A DNA stretch of 40,182 bases from Nitrospinota bacterium (GCA_009873655.1 WAIB01000023.1:1-40182); one strand, 5' to 3'; numbered from the stretch's first letter, positions 23,061 through 35,380 are shown. A program made the numbers and translations. The notes: generated by a model from the letters alone, not told the origin.

Positions 23061-23591
23061 TTGGCTAAGCAATGGTATGTTATTCACACCTACTCCGGGT
23101 TTGAACGGAAGGTGAAGTTAAGCATAGAGGAGCAATTCGGGCACTCTAACTACGGTGACCGTTTTGGCGAGGTGGTGATTCCCACCGAGGAAGTTGTCGA
23201 GGTTCGAAAGGGTAAGAAAAAAGTTTCTTCGCGGAAATTTTTTCCAGGGTACATCCTTATCAGCGTCGATATGAATCAGGATATTTGGTACATGATAAAA
23301 AATACCCCCAAGGTAACGGGTTTTCTGGGGGGTAGTTCGGAGCCGGTTCCTCTTTCAGAGGAAGAGGTGAAGACAATCATGGAGCAGATTAAAGGAGAAT
23401 CAACGCGGCCGAAGCCGAAGTTCTCCTTTGAAAAAGGTGAAAGCGTTCGGGTTATTGATGGGCCTTTCCTGAACTTCAATGGCGTGGTGGAAGATGTCAA
23501 CCATGATAAGGGAAAGGTGAGGGTGATGGTTTCCATTTTTGGTCGTGCCACCCCGGTTGAGCTTGAGTTTCCTCAAATTGAGCGTGTGTGA
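23061..23591 (+). CDS. nusG: Transcription termination/antitermination factor NusG
   Basis: 176 residues. It binds the RNA polymerase clamp and, through its KOW domain, Rho or ribosomal protein S10. The NGN domain starts [11 protein letters not shown] and contains F-F-P-G-Y-I-L-I. The KOW domain has [18 protein letters not shown], and the C-terminus is V-E-L-E-F-P-Q-I. The start is TTG (23061), 11 bp after secE, with only a weak GGGTG before it, and translational coupling to secE is likely. Confidence 0.96.
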   Translation: MAKQWYVIHTYSGFERKVKLSIEEQFGHSNYGDRFGEVVIPTEEVVEVRKGKKKVSSRKFFPGYILISVDMNQDIWYMIKNTPKVTGFLGGSSEPVPLSEEEVKTIMEQIKGESTRPKPKFSFEKGESVRVIDGPFLNFNGVVEDVNHDKGKVRVMVSIFGRATPVELEFPQIERV

Positions 23592-23637
23592 AGTTGTTGG
23601 TTGAATAATCAAGTCGTGAAGAAAGAGGTATAGAAGA

Positions 23638-24066
23638 GTGGCTACCAAAGAAGTAATGGGTCAAATAAAGCTTCAAATTCCTGCGGGTCAGGCAACCCCT
23701 TCTCCCCCGGTGGGGCCTGCGCTGGGACAGCATGGTGTGGCAATAATGGATTTTTGCAAAGCGTTCAATGCAAAAACCCAGGGGCAGGAAGGAAGCATCA
23801 TCCCTGTCATTATTGAGGTGTATAAGGACAGGAGTTTTTCTTTTATTACAAAGTCCCCACCTGCATCCGCCTTGCTCAAGCAGGCCGCGGGAATAGCCAA
23901 GGGTTCCTCCAATCCCAGTAAGGAGTTTGTGGGAACGGTGACCCTCGAGCAGGTGCAGGAAATTGCCAAGACTAAAATGGAAGATTTGAACGCTGAGGAT
24001 ATGGACATGGCCGTGAACATCATCAAGGGTTCGGCCAAAAGTATGGGTTTAAAGGTTGAAGGTTAA
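23638..24066 (+). CDS. rplK: 50S ribosomal protein L11
   Basis: 142 residues. L11 sits at the GTPase-associated centre of the 50S subunit with the 1070 region of 23S r[23 protein letters not shown] and the C-terminal rRNA-binding [10 protein letters not shown] are all as expected. The start codon is GTG (23638), with GAGG 9-13 nt upstream. It leads the L11-L1-L10-L7/L12 group. Confidence 0.97.
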   Translation: MATKEVMGQIKLQIPAGQATPSPPVGPALGQHGVAIMDFCKAFNAKTQGQEGSIIPVIIEVYKDRSFSFITKSPPASALLKQAAGIAKGSSNPSKEFVGTVTLEQVQEIAKTKMEDLNAEDMDMAVNIIKGSAKSMGLKVEG

Positions 24067-24080
24067 TCAGGGAAAGAATT

Positions 24081-24770
24081 ATGCCTAAGCATGGAAAGAA
24101 ATACAGAGCGGCCGCCCAAAAGGTGGACTTTGACAAGAAATATGAACTGAAGGAAGCCATTGGGCTTGCCAAGGAATCCAATTCCGAAAAATTTGATGAA
24201 TCGGTGGATGTGGCGATCCGGCTGAGTCTGGATCCAAGAAAAGCAGACCAGAACATCCGCGGAAGCGTCGTTTTGCCTAAGGGAACCGGTAAAAAATTTC
24301 GTGTTCTTGTTTTCGCGAAAGGGGAAAAAGAATCAGAGGCCCGGGCTGCGGGTGCGGAAGAGGTCGGCGGAGAAGATCTGGTCGCGAAAATTCAGGGCGG
24401 TTGGATGGAATTCGATCGCGTTGTGGCCACCCCGGACATGATGGGCCAGGTGGGTAAACTGGGTAAGGTTTTGGGTCCCAGGGGTTTGATGCCGAATCCG
24501 AAAACGGGGACGGTGACTTTTGATGTCAAGCAGGCGATTGAGCAGATACAGGCGGGAAAAGTGGATTACCGGGTAGACAAGGCAGGAATCATCCATGCTT
24601 CCTTGGGAAAGGCCAGTTTTACCGTGGATGATCTGGAGGAGAATTTTCAAGCCCTCATGGCGGCTTTGATTAAAGCCAAGCCGGCTTCAAGCAAAGGGCA
24701 TTATGTTAAGGGAGTGGCGGTTTCAACCACGATGGGGGTTGGAGTCCGGGTGGCGTATACGCCAAATTAA
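24081..24770 (+). CDS. rplA: 50S ribosomal protein L1
   Basis: 229 residues. L1 forms the L1 stalk of the 50S subunit and, in E. coli, represses its own operon. P-K-H-G-K-K-Y at the start, then [32 protein letters not shown] and the C-terminal S-T-T-M-G-V-G-V agree with the family. The ATG is 14 bp after rplK, with a GGGAA ribosome site, which suggests tight co-expression. Confidence 0.98.
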   Translation: MPKHGKKYRAAAQKVDFDKKYELKEAIGLAKESNSEKFDESVDVAIRLSLDPRKADQNIRGSVVLPKGTGKKFRVLVFAKGEKESEARAAGAEEVGGEDLVAKIQGGWMEFDRVVATPDMMGQVGKLGKVLGPRGLMPNPKTGTVTFDVKQAIEQIQAGKVDYRVDKAGIIHASLGKASFTVDDLEENFQALMAALIKAKPASSKGHYVKGVAVSTTMGVGVRVAYTPN

Positions 24771-24819
24771 TTTGAAAAATCCCCCCTTGCCGGGGTTGTA
24801 ATTGAAAGAGGTGGCGAAA

Positions 24820-25347
24820 TTGCCGAATGCTGAAAAAATAAAAAAAGTGGAAGAGCTGAACGGCCTGTTCATGAAGGCCAAGTCCGCCGTCCTTGCGAAC
24901 TATCAGGGTATTGAAGCTCCGGAATTGACTGCGTTGCGCAGTCACATGCGTGGAAGGTCCATCGACTTCAGGGTGATCAAGAATACCCTGGCAAGACAGG
25001 CGGCAAAGAACACCCCTTTTGAGCTTCTTGATGAGGAGTTCAGCGGCCCGGTGTCCCTGGTGGTCAGTTATGAAGACGCGGTAGCACCGGCAAAAGCTTT
25101 GGCTGATTATGCAAAAACGGGAGCCCAAAAAACCCCCAAGGTTATTTGCGGTGTGGTTGAAGGGAAAAAGGTATCTCCCGAAGAAGTAAAAGCTCTGGCA
25201 GATCTGCCCTCCAAAGAAGCGCTCATTGCGCAGTTGCTTGCAACCATGAATGGCCCGACCACGAACTTTGTCGGGGTTATGGGTGGATTGTTAAGAAAGC
25301 TGGTAGGCACACTGGAAGCAATTAAAGAGAAAAAGGCATCCGAATAG
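24820..25347 (+). CDS. rplJ: 50S ribosomal protein L10
   Basis: About 175 residues. L10 anchors the L7/L12 stalk. Conserved blocks are K-S-A-V-L-A-N-Y-Q-G, T-A-L-R-S-H-M-R, V-I-K-N-T-L-A-R-Q-A and the C-terminal helix that binds L7/L12. I chose TTG at 24820 because AAAGAGG (24805-24811) gives a proper 8-nt spacing and the reading M-P-N-A-E-K fits the family start. In-frame TTG (24802) and GTG (24811) are alternatives, with GGGG before the first. Only ~50 bp separate it from rplA, so a full classical rplJ leader does not fit here. Confidence 0.93.
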   Translation: MPNAEKIKKVEELNGLFMKAKSAVLANYQGIEAPELTALRSHMRGRSIDFRVIKNTLARQAAKNTPFELLDEEFSGPVSLVVSYEDAVAPAKALADYAKTGAQKTPKVICGVVEGKKVSPEEVKALADLPSKEALIAQLLATMNGPTTNFVGVMGGLLRKLVGTLEAIKEKKASE

Positions 25348-25430
25348 ACCGGTTCCCGGATTGGGAATCGTTGTGAAAAAATTTTTGAATCGAAATTATT
25401 GGATAAAACAATTTTTGAAAGGAGGGCGTA

Positions 25431-25811
25431 ATGGCCGCCACAAAGGAAGACGTAGTTTCCTTCATTGATAATATGACCGTTTTGGAAATGTCCGAGTTTG
25501 TAAAAGAACTGGAAGAGAAATATGGTGTGACTGCTGCGGCGCCTGCTGTAGCCGTTGCCGCGCCTGCCGCTGGCGGGGGAGAAGCTGCAGCTGAAGAAAA
25601 AACCGAGTTCGACGTTGTTCTTACTGCTGCGGGTGACAAGAAGATCCAGGTTATCAAGGAGGTCCGAACCATCACCGGGTTGGGATTGAAAGACGCCAAA
25701 GACCTGGTTGAGGGAGCTCCAAAGCCCATCAAGGAAGGCGTTAAAAAAGAGGAAGCGGAAGAAATCAAAAAGAAAGTCGAGGAGGCCGGCGGTACTGTGG
25801 AAGTTAAATAA
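25431..25811 (+). CDS. rplL: 50S ribosomal protein L7/L12
   Basis: 126 residues. L7/L12 is the multi-copy acidic stalk protein that recruits translation GTPases. An N-terminal dimerisation helix ([13 protein letters not shown]) comes first. A long Ala/Gly/Pro hinge (about 38-55) follows, then the C-terminal domain with [17 protein letters not shown] and [12 protein letters not shown]. The ATG has the strongest ribosome site in the window (AAAGGAGG, 25419-25426), as expected for a protein made in four or more copies per ribosome. Confidence 0.98.
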   Translation: MAATKEDVVSFIDNMTVLEMSEFVKELEEKYGVTAAAPAVAVAAPAAGGGEAAAEEKTEFDVVLTAAGDKKIQVIKEVRTITGLGLKDAKDLVEGAPKPIKEGVKKEEAEEIKKKVEEAGGTVEVK

Positions 25812-25892
25812 CGGAGATCTGGTGCATCAGTTTAGCATTTGTATTAACAGATAAATTTTCCGTTAATCTTTCTTCCAGAAGGATGCTGCCCT

Positions 25893-28800
25893 ATGTCAAA
25901 AAACCGTTCTCAAAGAGCGCTTGGCAATCTTAGACAAAGAAAAAATTTCGCCCGAATTCCGACTGTCATTGGTATCCCCAATCTAATCGAAATTCAAAAA
26001 AAATCGTTCGAGTATTTCCTGCAATGGGATGTCGCTCCGCATGAGCGCCAGGTCCGGGGTCTGGAAGATGTTTTCAGTGATGTCTTTCCCATCTCCGACT
26101 TGAATGTCAACGCCCGTATTGAATATGTCGGCTTCGAAGTCGGTATATGGGAATGCGGCTGCGGTGAGTTCAAGGAGCTTGGAGGCCCTAATATATTCTG
26201 CGATACCTGTAAGGAAGAGGTTACCTATAAGGAAAAGCATAAGTTCAGCGAATGCCGCCAGAAAGGCCTCACCTATTCGGATCCCATTAAAATAATGGTC
26301 CGGTTGGTTCTTTTTGATCGAGAGGCGGTGGATATAAATGCCCGCGCGCTGAAAAACCTGGTTGGAAGAGTGATTGTTGAAGAGGTCAAGAAACCGGGAA
26401 CCTCAAAAAATCTGATTCCCGCTAAAACGGAAGTTACCGAAGAAATTGTAGCGCTTATAGAAAAAGAAAAAGTTCCCCAGGTAACGGTTAATACCGTTCG
26501 CGAGGTTAAAGAACAGAAAATCTTTCTGGGCGAAATGCCCGTGATGGGCCCAACGGGTACCTTCATGATCAACGGGGTGGAGCGCGTAATAGTGAGCCAG
26601 ATGCATCGTTCGCCCGGGGCATTCTTTTCGCACGACAAGGGTAAATCGCATGTCAGCGGAAAAATCCTTTATTCCGCCAGAATCATTCCCGATCGGGGTT
26701 CCTGGGTCGATTTCGAGTTCGACATCAAAGACCTGCTCTATGTAAAAATTGACCGGAGACGCAAGCTTCCGGCAACGATCCTGTTGCAGGCTTTCGGAAT
26801 GGACACCAAAACCATTCTTGAGACCTATTACTCCATTGAAAAAGTAAGTATCACAACAAAAGATTTCCGTTTTTTTATGGGGAGCAAAAACCTGCTCATC
26901 GGATTCAAGGTCAAGGAAGATGTGATCGATCCCAAAACCGATGATGTGGTTCTCAAGGCGGGGAAAAAGGTGACCCTGGGTGCGGCCAAAAAGTTAGGCC
27001 GGCTGTCCAAGTCAACCAGGGTTGAGATCGATCCCGAAAGCCTGATCGGCCGGTTTTTGTTTGAAGACATCGTTGATCCTGAAACCGGTGAAATTGAAGT
27101 CGAGGCGAATTCAGAAATCACCGAGGGGGTTCTTGAGGTCGTCAAGAAAAACAAGCTCAGCGATATTCAAATCCTGCATATTGACGAAGAGACATCGGAC
27201 ACGGTTATCCGGGATACCCTGGCGATTGCAAAAACCCAAAGCCAGGAAGATGCGATCAAGGAGATCTATAAAAGACTGCGTCCGGGAGATCCTCCAACCC
27301 CTGAAATCGCGCGCTCTCTTTTTGCAAATCTGTTTTTCAATCCCAAGCGGTACAATCTGTCCGTTGTGGGACGCATCAAGTTGAACCAGAAGTTTGGCCT
27401 GGATATCCCCCTGGAAAACAGGTTGTTGACCCTGGAAGACCTGGTGGCCGTTGTAAAACATATCATCGATCTGAAAAATGGAATTGGCGATATAGATGAT
27501 ATCGACCATCTGGGGAACCGCAGGGTACGCGCTGTGGGAGAGTCTCTTGAAAACCAGTTCCGTGTGGGCATCGTGCGAATGGAACGTGCGATCATAGAAA
27601 GAATGTCCATTCAGGATCTGGATGTCTCCATGCCCCATGACTTGATCAATTCCAAACCGGTGACCGCGGCGATCAAGGAGTTTTTTGGCAGCAGCCAGTT
27701 GTCACAGTTTATGGACCAGACCAACCCGCTTTCTGAAGTCACTCATAAGAGGAGATTGAGTGCGCTGGGCCCGGGAGGTCTGACCCGTGAGCGGGCAGGG
27801 TTTGAGGTGCGCGATGTGCATCCGACCCATTATGGTCGAATCTGTCCGATTGAAACACCGGAGGGACCCAACATTGGTCTGATAGCTTCTCTTAGTACTT
27901 ATGCCCGGGTCAATGACTATGGTTTTATAGAGACTCCCTATAGAAAAGTCGATAACTCCGTTGCCAAGGACGATGTGGAGTTTCATACCGCCCTGGTTGA
28001 GGATAATTTTGTTATCGCCCAGGCAAACGCAAAGATGGATGAAAAGAAAAAGTTTGCCGACTCCATAGTCTCGGCACGTAAGGGGGGGGATTTCGTTCTC
28101 TCTCCGCGTGAGAAAGTAGACTACATGGATGTGTCGCCGAAGCAGTTGATCAGTGTTGCGGCATCCTTGATTCCTTTCCTGGAAAATGATGACGCGAACC
28201 GGGCGTTGATGGGATCTAACATGCAACGGCAGGCGGTGCCGTTACTGCAATCCGAGGCCCCTCTGGTGGGAACGGGTATGGAGGCCATTGTGGCCCACGA
28301 TTCCGGTGCTGTAGTGGTTGCTGAAAACGATGGGGTTGTCATCAGTGCGGATGCCACCCGCATCGTTATCCGAACCGAAAAGAAACCGGTCGGCAAAGTT
28401 AAAACCCGTCGAAGTCAGCTGGATTCCAACGTTGATATTTATTCCCTGAACAAATATCAACGGTCCAACCAGAACACCTGTATCAACCAACGGCCCCGCG
28501 TATCTTCCGGGCAGAAGGTGAAAAAAGGAGATGTGCTGGCAGATGGCCCGGCAACAGACCATGGTGAGCTGGCATTGGGGCGGAATATTCTCGTCGCTTT
28601 CATGCCCTGGGATGGTTACAACTTTGAAGACGCTATTATCGTGAGTGAAAAGCTCGTCAAGGAGGATGTCTATACCTCGGTTCATATCGAAGAGTTTGAA
28701 GTCGAAGCCCGCGATACCAAGCAGGGTAAAGAAGAAATCACCCGCGATATCTCCAATGTAGGGGAAGAAGCCCTGAAGAACCTGGATGAAAGCGGGATCA

Positions 28801-30110
28801 TTCGTGTGGGTGCCAATGTCAAGCCGAACGATATCCTGGTGGGAAAAATAACCCCTAAGGGAGAAACCCAGCTCAGCCCTGAAGAAAAACTCCTTAAAGC
28901 CATTTTCGGTGAAAAGGCGGGGGACGTGAGGGATACCTCCCTGCGAGTGCCGCCGGGAGTGCATGGAACCGTCATTGATGTGAAAGTGTTCTCACGGAAA
29001 GGAATCGATAAAGATTCCAGAACGCTTGCGATAGAAGAGGAGGAAATCGCTCTTATCGAAAAGGATTATAACGATGAGATTGCTATCGTAAAAAGTGAGA
29101 CCACGAAAAAAATGCTGGGACTGCTTGTTGGTAAAAGCGCGTCGAAATCCACCACGGTGGGTAAGGCGAGCTTTAAAAAGGGAGAAACAATCCGGGAAGA
29201 AGATATTTTTAAATTGAGCATTAAAGACCTGGTAAAAGTTCCCGCCCAGGGAGTGGATGAAAAAGCCCTTCAACAAATGGAGGCCAGTTCCAAAGAACAG
29301 GTGGCAATTCTTAAATCCATGCTGGAGGAAAAAGTCTCCCGTCTGAAAAAAGGCGATGACCTTTCACCCGGTGTGATCAAGCTGGTCAAGGTGTTTATGG
29401 CCATGAAGCGCAAGCTTCAGGTCGGTGACAAAATGGCAGGGCGACATGGAAATAAAGGCGTTGTTTCAACCATTGTTCCTGAAGAAGACATGCCCTATAT
29501 GAAAAACGGCAAGCCAATCGAACTCATTTTGAATCCGTTAGGTGTTCCATCGCGAATGAACGTGGGGCAAATCCTGGAAACCAATCTGGGAATGGCTGCC
29601 AGGGCAAACGAAAAGCATATGGCAACACCCGTTTTTGATGGCGCAAAAGAAAACGAGGTTCGGGAACTTTTGCGGCAGGGTGATTGTTCTGAAACCGGTG
29701 AAGTGACTCTGATTGATGGACGGTCGGGGCAGGCGTTCAGGCAAAAGGTGATGGTCGGGTATCTTTATATTCTGAAACTTCACCATTTGGTAGACGATAA
29801 AATTCACGCGCGTTCAACGGGTCCCTATTCACTGGTTACCCAGCAGCCGCTGGGAGGTAAAGCTCAGTTTGGGGGACAACGGCTCGGTGAGATGGAGGTG
29901 TGGGCCCTGGAGGCTTATGGCGCCGCGTACACCCTTCAGGAAATGCTCACCGTCAAGTCCGACGACGTGGAAGGTCGAAAACGCATGTACGAAGCGATCG
30001 TTAAGGGTGATACGCATCTCAATCCAAGTTTGCCCGAATCCTTCAATGTGCTGGTGAAAGAGTTGCAGAGCTTGGCCATTGATGTGGAGTTGATCGAATC
30101 TGGAAAATAA
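25893..30110 (+). CDS. rpoB: RNA polymerase beta subunit
   Basis: 1405 residues. The rifampicin region reads [16 protein letters not shown] and is followed by [35 protein letters not shown] comes next. The active-centre and C-terminal clamp segments are present (for example [11 protein letters not shown]). Residues 86-113 hold an unusual C-x-C...C-x2-C insertion (C88, C90, C103, C106), discussed under findings. A long insertion with [11 protein letters not shown] and V-D-P-E-T-G-E-I precedes the lobe, as in delta-proteobacterial subunits. The ATG has AGAAGGA at 25877-25883. Confidence 0.98.
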   Translation: MSKNRSQRALGNLRQRKNFARIPTVIGIPNLIEIQKKSFEYFLQWDVAPHERQVRGLEDVFSDVFPISDLNVNARIEYVGFEVGIWECGCGEFKELGGPNIFCDTCKEEVTYKEKHKFSECRQKGLTYSDPIKIMVRLVLFDREAVDINARALKNLVGRVIVEEVKKPGTSKNLIPAKTEVTEEIVALIEKEKVPQVTVNTVREVKEQKIFLGEMPVMGPTGTFMINGVERVIVSQMHRSPGAFFSHDKGKSHVSGKILYSARIIPDRGSWVDFEFDIKDLLYVKIDRRRKLPATILLQAFGMDTKTILETYYSIEKVSITTKDFRFFMGSKNLLIGFKVKEDVIDPKTDDVVLKAGKKVTLGAAKKLGRLSKSTRVEIDPESLIGRFLFEDIVDPETGEIEVEANSEITEGVLEVVKKNKLSDIQILHIDEETSDTVIRDTLAIAKTQSQEDAIKEIYKRLRPGDPPTPEIARSLFANLFFNPKRYNLSVVGRIKLNQKFGLDIPLENRLLTLEDLVAVVKHIIDLKNGIGDIDDIDHLGNRRVRAVGESLENQFRVGIVRMERAIIERMSIQDLDVSMPHDLINSKPVTAAIKEFFGSSQLSQFMDQTNPLSEVTHKRRLSALGPGGLTRERAGFEVRDVHPTHYGRICPIETPEGPNIGLIASLSTYARVNDYGFIETPYRKVDNSVAKDDVEFHTALVEDNFVIAQANAKMDEKKKFADSIVSARKGGDFVLSPREKVDYMDVSPKQLISVAASLIPFLENDDANRALMGSNMQRQAVPLLQSEAPLVGTGMEAIVAHDSGAVVVAENDGVVISADATRIVIRTEKKPVGKVKTRRSQLDSNVDIYSLNKYQRSNQNTCINQRPRVSSGQKVKKGDVLADGPATDHGELALGRNILVAFMPWDGYNFEDAIIVSEKLVKEDVYTSVHIEEFEVEARDTKQGKEEITRDISNVGEEALKNLDESGIIRVGANVKPNDILVGKITPKGETQLSPEEKLLKAIFGEKAGDVRDTSLRVPPGVHGTVIDVKVFSRKGIDKDSRTLAIEEEEIALIEKDYNDEIAIVKSETTKKMLGLLVGKSASKSTTVGKASFKKGETIREEDIFKLSIKDLVKVPAQGVDEKALQQMEASSKEQVAILKSMLEEKVSRLKKGDDLSPGVIKLVKVFMAMKRKLQVGDKMAGRHGNKGVVSTIVPEEDMPYMKNGKPIELILNPLGVPSRMNVGQILETNLGMAARANEKHMATPVFDGAKENEVRELLRQGDCSETGEVTLIDGRSGQAFRQKVMVGYLYILKLHHLVDDKIHARSTGPYSLVTQQPLGGKAQFGGQRLGEMEVWALEAYGAAYTLQEMLTVKSDDVEGRKRMYEAIVKGDTHLNPSLPESFNVLVKELQSLAIDVELIESGK

Positions 30111-30228
30111 AAATTCTGTTTTCCTCCTGGCCTGGTTTGGTTCTTTATAGAAGTTCTGGTGCAGAGCCTTTAAAGAAAAAATTATTTATAACGGTTTGCG
30201 AAAACCTTTATCAAAGGAGAAATCCCTA

Positions 30229-33200
30229 GTGGATACCCTGACACAATTCGATAAGCCAAAAAATCCTATTTTGTTTGATGCAATCCGGGTTCGCATTGCT
30301 TCTCCGGAAAAAATTCGTTCCTGGTCTTATGGTGAAGTGAAAAAACCGGAAACGATTAATTACCGTACTTTCAAGCCGGAACGGGATGGATTGTTTTGCG
30401 CGAAAATTTTTGGCCCCGTTAAAGACTGGGAGTGCACCTGCGGAAAATATAAGCGCATGAAGCACAAGGGTGTCATCTGCGAAAAATGCGGTGTGGAAGT
30501 CATCCTTTCAAAAGTCAGGCGCGAACGGCTGGGACATATTGAGTTGGCAACCCCGGTTGCGCACATCTGGTATTTCAAAGGTCTTCCCAGCCGACTGGGG
30601 CATTTGCTGGATATCCCCCTGAAAGACCTGGAGCGAATCATCTATTTTGAAAACTATGTGGTGACAGACCCGGGTGATTCAGACCTGGAAGTCGGGCAGA
30701 TTCTTACCGAAGAAGAATACCGTGAAGTGGAAATGGAGTTTCCCGATACCTTTCGCGCCATGATTGGTGCGGAAGGGGTGGCGGAACTTCTCAAGCCCAT
30801 GAACCTGGAGGATATTTCCGGCCAGTTGAAAGAAGAAATGACCACCACCAAGTCGGTCATGAACAAACGGAAAATAGCCAAGCGGTTGAAGATCGTCGAG
30901 GCGTTCAGGAAATCCGGCAACAAGCCCGAGTGGATGATTCTCCAGGTTGTTCCTGTCATTCCCCCCGAGTTGCGCCCTCTGGTTCCGTTGGATGGCGGGC
31001 GATTCGCGACTTCTGATTTAAACGATCTCTATAGAAGAGTGATCAACAGGAATAACAGGCTCAAGCGCCTGCAGGAGTTAAAAGCGCCGCAGATCATTAT
31101 CCGAAACGAAAAAAGAATGTTGCAGGAAGCGGTATCCGCCCTGTTCGATAACGGTCGTCGAGGCCGTACTCTCCGTGGAACGAACAAACGGCCCCTGAAG
31201 TCCCTGAGCGATATGCTCAAAGGCAAGCAGGGCCGGTTCCGCCAGAACCTTTTGGGAAAACGGGTGGACTACTCCGGCCGGTCCGTCATCGTGGTGGGAC
31301 CCCATTTGAAATTCCATCAATGCGGGTTGCCCAAAAAAATGGCCCTCGAGTTGTTTAAGCCTTTTGTGTTTAACCGTCTCGAAGAAAAAGGTTATGCCAC
31401 GACCATAAAAACGGCAAAGAAAATGGTTGAGCAGGAACGCTCTGAGGTTTGGGAGGTTCTTGAAGAGGTGGTGAAAAATCATCCCGTGCTCCTGAATCGT
31501 GCGCCCACACTGCATCGATTGGGTATCCAGGCATTTGAACCGCTGTTGATAGAAGGGAAAGCAATCCAGGTTCATCCCATGGTCTGTACCGCCTTTAATG
31601 CCGATTTCGATGGCGATCAGATGGCAGTGCATGTTCCCCTTTCAATGGAAGCGCGTACGGAAAGCAAATTGCTGATGATGTCTTCCAATAACGTCTTGTC
31701 TCCGGCAAACGGCAGGCCCATCGCCGTTCCAACTCAGGATATCGTTCTCGGTTGTTACTACATGACCAAAATCCGGGGAGATGTGAAAGGGAGTGGCAAA
31801 GTCTTCGCGGATCAAAAGGAAGTGATCGCAGCCTATAACCATGATGAGCTTGATCTGCAGGCGATGATCATGGTGCGAATAGAAAACATTCTTACGCAGA
31901 CGACCACGGGTCGTGTCATTCTCGGGGAAATACTTCCTGAAGGGTTGCCTTTTGAATTGGTAAACCGGTTGATGGATAAAAAATCGCTCTCCGATCTCAT
32001 TTTCCAATCCTTCCTGATAGTGGGTCGTGAAAAGACCGTTACCCTGCTCGATGAAGTTAAGCGTCTCGGGTTCAAATATGCAACCGAGGCGGGTCTTACG
32101 ATCTCCATCGATCAAATGCGGATCCCAAAAACCAAAGTTAAACTGGTGGACAAGACAAACGATGAAGTGCTCAGGGTGCACAAACAATATCGTGATGGAC
32201 TTATCACCAACGGTGAGCGTTACAACAAGGTCATCGATATCTGGGCGCATGTTACAGAAAAAGTTTCCGAAGAAATGTTTAAAGAGCTGGAAAGTGAAGA
32301 TGAAGCCATGGTCAGTGGAAAAACGGATAAGGATTTTAATTCGATTTTCATCATGGCGGATTCGGGTGCAAGAGGAAGTGCCCAGCAGTTAAGGCAATTG
32401 GCGGGAATGAGGGGATTGATGGCCAAACCGTCAGGGGAAATCATTGAAACACCCATCACCGCAAATTTCCGTGAAGGTCTTTCTGTGATTCAGTATTTCA
32501 TCTCAACGCATGGTGCCCGAAAAGGTCTGGCGGACACCGCGCTCAAAACCGCAAACTCCGGCTATCTCACACGCCGCCTGGTCGACGTCGCACAGGACAT
32601 GATTGTTCAGGAAGAGGATTGTGGAACTTTGAAGGGAATCGACGCGATCTCTCTGGTTGAGGCGGGTGAGATTATCCAGCCCCTGGGCGAAAGGATTCTG
32701 GGGCGAACGGTTCTGGAGGATGTTGTCGATCCTTTCACGGGAAATGTTCTGGCGGAAGCCGATAGCCTGATCGAAGAAGATACGGTTACGGCTATTGAAA
32801 ACGCCGGAATCGAAAAAGTTAAAATGCGCTCCTGCCTGACCTGTGAGTCGAAACAGGGAGTTTGTATTAAATGTTATGGTCGCAATATGGCAACACTCAA
32901 GTGGGTCGAAGTCGGTGAGCCGGTAGGTGTGATCGCGGCGCAATCCATTGGTGAGCCCGGAACCCAGTTGACCATGCGTACTTTCCATATCGGCGGTACC
33001 GCAAGCAGGGTGGTGGAGCAGACGACCCTGAATACCAAGCGTGGAGGAGTCGTAAAATATATGGGACTCAGGACGCTCAAAAACCAGGCCGGTGAAATTA
33101 TTGTAATGAATCGAAACGGAAGCCTGGTGGTGCAAGACGAAACCGGCAGGGAAAAAGAACGGTTTTCTGTTGTGTATGCTGCGAAGCTGAAAGTCAATGA

Positions 33201-34317
33201 TGGCCAGGAAGTGCAGGAAGGGCAAACATTGATCGAATGGGACCCTTATACCAATGCCATCCTCACTGAGGTTGAAGGTACCATTGCCTTCGGGGATATC
33301 GTGGAAGGTGTGACCATGAAAGAAGACTTTGATGAAATCACGGGTCTTTCAACCAAAGTCATTATCAGCCATCGGGATGAAAAGAAGCAGCCTAGAATTT
33401 CCCTTAAGGATGTCAAGGGTGAAACCGTTCGCCGTTATATTCTCCCCGCGGGAGCAAACATCAATGTCAATGAAGGTGACCATGTAAACGCCGGTGACTT
33501 GATTGTAAAAATACCTCGTGAATCCGCAAAAACAAAGGACATCACCGGGGGTCTGCCAAGGGTCGCGGAACTTTTTGAGGCGCGAAAACCCCATGAACAG
33601 GCAACGATCACTGAGATTACCGGGAAGGTCAAGTTTGGCGGTTTCGTGAAAGGAATGCGAAAAGTGATTGTTGAAAGTGAATCCGGAGATGAATGCGAAT
33701 ACCTGATTCCCCGAGGAAAACATATTAATGTTCACGAGGGCGATGAGGTGGTGGCCGGTGAAGCGCTTATGGATGGCGCTTCCAACCCGCATGATATTCT
33801 TCGTGTCCTGGGTGAAGACGAGCTGCGAAAGTATCTGGTTAATGAAGTGCAGGAGGTATACCGGCTCCAGGGCGTGGCGATCAACGATAAACATATCGAG
33901 GTCATCGTTCGGCAAATGTTGCGTCACTTAATCATTGAAGATTCAGGGGATACGGAATTTCTGATCGGTGAGCAGGTCACGAAAAAAGTATTCAATGCAG
34001 CAAATCAGGAGGCAATCAAGAATAAGAAAAAACCCGCAAAAGGAGCTCCGGTTCTATTGGGAATCACCAAGTCATCGTTGAGCACCGAAAGCTTTATCTC
34101 GGCTGCATCCTTTCAGGAGACCACTCGCGTGTTGACAGAAGTGAGTGTGAGCGGCAAGCGGGATAATCTGGTGGGTTTGAAAGAAAATGTAACTATGGGC
34201 CGGCTGATTCCTGCTGGAACAGGGTGCCGGGCTTATAGCGGAATTCGCATTGAAGAACCGGAAATGGAAAATAGCGAGGAAAAAGAAGAGGAAGAGACAA
34301 CGGTAGCCGCTGAGTAA
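30229..34317 (+). CDS. rpoC: RNA polymerase beta' subunit
   Basis: About 1362 residues. The catalytic N-A-D-F-D-G-D-Q loop is at the centre. The N-terminal zinc site is C-T-C-G-K-Y...C-E-K-C-G and the second zinc site is C-L-T-C...C-I-K-C. The trigger-loop region (G-A-R-G-S...R-G-L-M-A-K-P-S-G) is intact. I use the GTG at 30229, which has AAAGGAG (30213-30219) at good spacing and begins M-D-T-L-T-Q-F; the in-frame TTG at 30196 lacks a ribosome site. The acidic C-terminal tail (E-E-K-E-E-E-E) is common. It is the last gene of the rplKAJL-rpoBC unit, 118 bp after rpoB. Confidence 0.97.
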   Translation: MDTLTQFDKPKNPILFDAIRVRIASPEKIRSWSYGEVKKPETINYRTFKPERDGLFCAKIFGPVKDWECTCGKYKRMKHKGVICEKCGVEVILSKVRRERLGHIELATPVAHIWYFKGLPSRLGHLLDIPLKDLERIIYFENYVVTDPGDSDLEVGQILTEEEYREVEMEFPDTFRAMIGAEGVAELLKPMNLEDISGQLKEEMTTTKSVMNKRKIAKRLKIVEAFRKSGNKPEWMILQVVPVIPPELRPLVPLDGGRFATSDLNDLYRRVINRNNRLKRLQELKAPQIIIRNEKRMLQEAVSALFDNGRRGRTLRGTNKRPLKSLSDMLKGKQGRFRQNLLGKRVDYSGRSVIVVGPHLKFHQCGLPKKMALELFKPFVFNRLEEKGYATTIKTAKKMVEQERSEVWEVLEEVVKNHPVLLNRAPTLHRLGIQAFEPLLIEGKAIQVHPMVCTAFNADFDGDQMAVHVPLSMEARTESKLLMMSSNNVLSPANGRPIAVPTQDIVLGCYYMTKIRGDVKGSGKVFADQKEVIAAYNHDELDLQAMIMVRIENILTQTTTGRVILGEILPEGLPFELVNRLMDKKSLSDLIFQSFLIVGREKTVTLLDEVKRLGFKYATEAGLTISIDQMRIPKTKVKLVDKTNDEVLRVHKQYRDGLITNGERYNKVIDIWAHVTEKVSEEMFKELESEDEAMVSGKTDKDFNSIFIMADSGARGSAQQLRQLAGMRGLMAKPSGEIIETPITANFREGLSVIQYFISTHGARKGLADTALKTANSGYLTRRLVDVAQDMIVQEEDCGTLKGIDAISLVEAGEIIQPLGERILGRTVLEDVVDPFTGNVLAEADSLIEEDTVTAIENAGIEKVKMRSCLTCESKQGVCIKCYGRNMATLKWVEVGEPVGVIAAQSIGEPGTQLTMRTFHIGGTASRVVEQTTLNTKRGGVVKYMGLRTLKNQAGEIIVMNRNGSLVVQDETGREKERFSVVYAAKLKVNDGQEVQEGQTLIEWDPYTNAILTEVEGTIAFGDIVEGVTMKEDFDEITGLSTKVIISHRDEKKQPRISLKDVKGETVRRYILPAGANINVNEGDHVNAGDLIVKIPRESAKTKDITGGLPRVAELFEARKPHEQATITEITGKVKFGGFVKGMRKVIVESESGDECEYLIPRGKHINVHEGDEVVAGEALMDGASNPHDILRVLGEDELRKYLVNEVQEVYRLQGVAINDKHIEVIVRQMLRHLIIEDSGDTEFLIGEQVTKKVFNAANQEAIKNKKKPAKGAPVLLGITKSSLSTESFISAASFQETTRVLTEVSVSGKRDNLVGLKENVTMGRLIPAGTGCRAYSGIRIEEPEMENSEEKEEEETTVAAE

Positions 34318-34335
34318 GTATCTGCTTTTTTTAGC

Positions 34336-34363
34336 TTGACTCCGGGATTTTCAATGGTACAAT
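34336..34363 (+). promoter_or_regulatory. Promoter of the str operon (P1)
   Basis: TTGACT (34336-34341) and TACAAT (34358-34363) have a 16-bp spacer. It lies 18 bp after rpoC and about 140 bp ahead of rpsL. Confidence 0.6.
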
Positions 34364-34411
34364 TACACCTTTTTCACGCCATTTTTCACCTGATTTAACC
34401 CTTTGTTTTTA

Positions 34412-34440
34412 TTGACTTCATAGGGTGCGTTCAGTTTTAT
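34412..34440 (+). promoter_or_regulatory. Second candidate promoter before rpsL (P2)
   Basis: TTGACT (34412-34417) and TTTTAT (34435-34440) have a 17-bp spacer, 65 bp before the rpsL start. The -10 box is weak. Confidence 0.35.
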
Positions 34441-34504
34441 TTGATGGGGTATGCGCCGTTTTTGTTGATGCCCATGCGTGTTTTTCATTTTGGGGGATGA
34501 TTTT

Positions 34505-34879
34505 TTGCCAACAATTAATCAATTAGTGAAAGCCGGAAGGTCCAAACCGGTTAAGAAAACAGACAGTCCGGCACTGAAAGCGTGCCCTCAAAAACGAGGT
34601 GTCTGCGTCCGGGTTTATACCTCGACGCCCAAGAAACCCAATTCGGCGCTCCGGAAAGTGGCGCGTGTACGCCTGACCAATGGGATGGAGGTGACAACCT
34701 ATATTCCCGGTGTTGGGCATAACCTGCAGGAGCACTCCATTGTGATGATCCGGGGAGGCCGCGTAAAAGATCTGCCGGGTGTCCGGTATCACGTGGTTCG
34801 GGGCAGTCTCGATACCCTGGGTGTGGAAGGCCGAATGCAGAGTCGTTCAAAATATGGGGCCAAGAGGCCAAAAAAATAG
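34505..34879 (+). CDS. rpsL: 30S ribosomal protein S12
   Basis: 124 residues. S12 is the decoding-centre protein and the site of streptomycin resistance mutations. It begins M-P-T-I-N-Q-L-V and holds [29 protein letters not shown] and the C-terminal G-A-K-R-P-K-K. The conserved lysine of the K-K-P-N-S loop is present. The start is TTG (34505) with GGGGGA about 7 nt upstream; an ATG-like start at 34478 adds nine residues with no homology. It opens the str group (rpsL-rpsG-fusA-tuf). Confidence 0.96.
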   Translation: MPTINQLVKAGRSKPVKKTDSPALKACPQKRGVCVRVYTSTPKKPNSALRKVARVRLTNGMEVTTYIPGVGHNLQEHSIVMIRGGRVKDLPGVRYHVVRGSLDTLGVEGRMQSRSKYGAKRPKK

Positions 34880-34888
34880 AAAAAAACT

Positions 34889-35359
34889 ATGGCAAGAAGA
34901 CGAGAAGCGCAAAAAAGGAAAATCACTCCCGATCCAAAATTCAACGATCTTTTGGTGGCCCGGTTCATCAACTGCATTTTGAATAAGGGAAAAAAGGGGT
35001 TGGCCGAAACTATTTTTTACAAGGCTTTGGAAAATATTGAAGCCAAAGGAAAAGAAGACCCGTTGCGCGTTTTTCGCAAGGCCATAGAAAATGCCGCCCC
35101 CCTGTTGGAGGTAAGGTCCCGTCGAGTGGGAGGGGCCACCTATCAGGTTCCCGTCGAAGTGCGGGAAAACCGGAGAATGGCGCTCAGCATCCGTTGGGTG
35201 ATTCAGAATGCAAGGCAAAGATCGGGCCGTACCATGGCTGACAAGCTGACCGGAGAAATCATGGACGCCTTTAATAATGCAGGTGGAGCCATCAAGAAAA
35301 AAGAAGAAGTTCATCGAATGGCGGAAGCGAATAAGGCGTTTGCGCACTATCGGTGGTAA
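34889..35359 (+). CDS. rpsG: 30S ribosomal protein S7
   Basis: 156 residues. S7 is the assembly initiator of the 30S head domain and, in E. coli, the repressor of the str operon. [10 protein letters not shown] at the start, G-K-K-G-L-A-E-x-[14 protein letters not shown] and the C-terminal [14 protein letters not shown] are all family-typical. It lies 9 bp after rpsL. Confidence 0.98.
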   Translation: MARRREAQKRKITPDPKFNDLLVARFINCILNKGKKGLAETIFYKALENIEAKGKEDPLRVFRKAIENAAPLLEVRSRRVGGATYQVPVEVRENRRMALSIRWVIQNARQRSGRTMADKLTGEIMDAFNNAGGAIKKKEEVHRMAEANKAFAHYRW

Positions 35360-35380
35360 AGGGAGCTATTAGGTAAAAAA

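Noticed and set aside
30226-34317. Numerous long minus-strand frames inside rpoB, rpoC, fusA and tuf
   Set aside because: Typical shadow frames of highly conserved plus-strand genes; none has a recognisable product.
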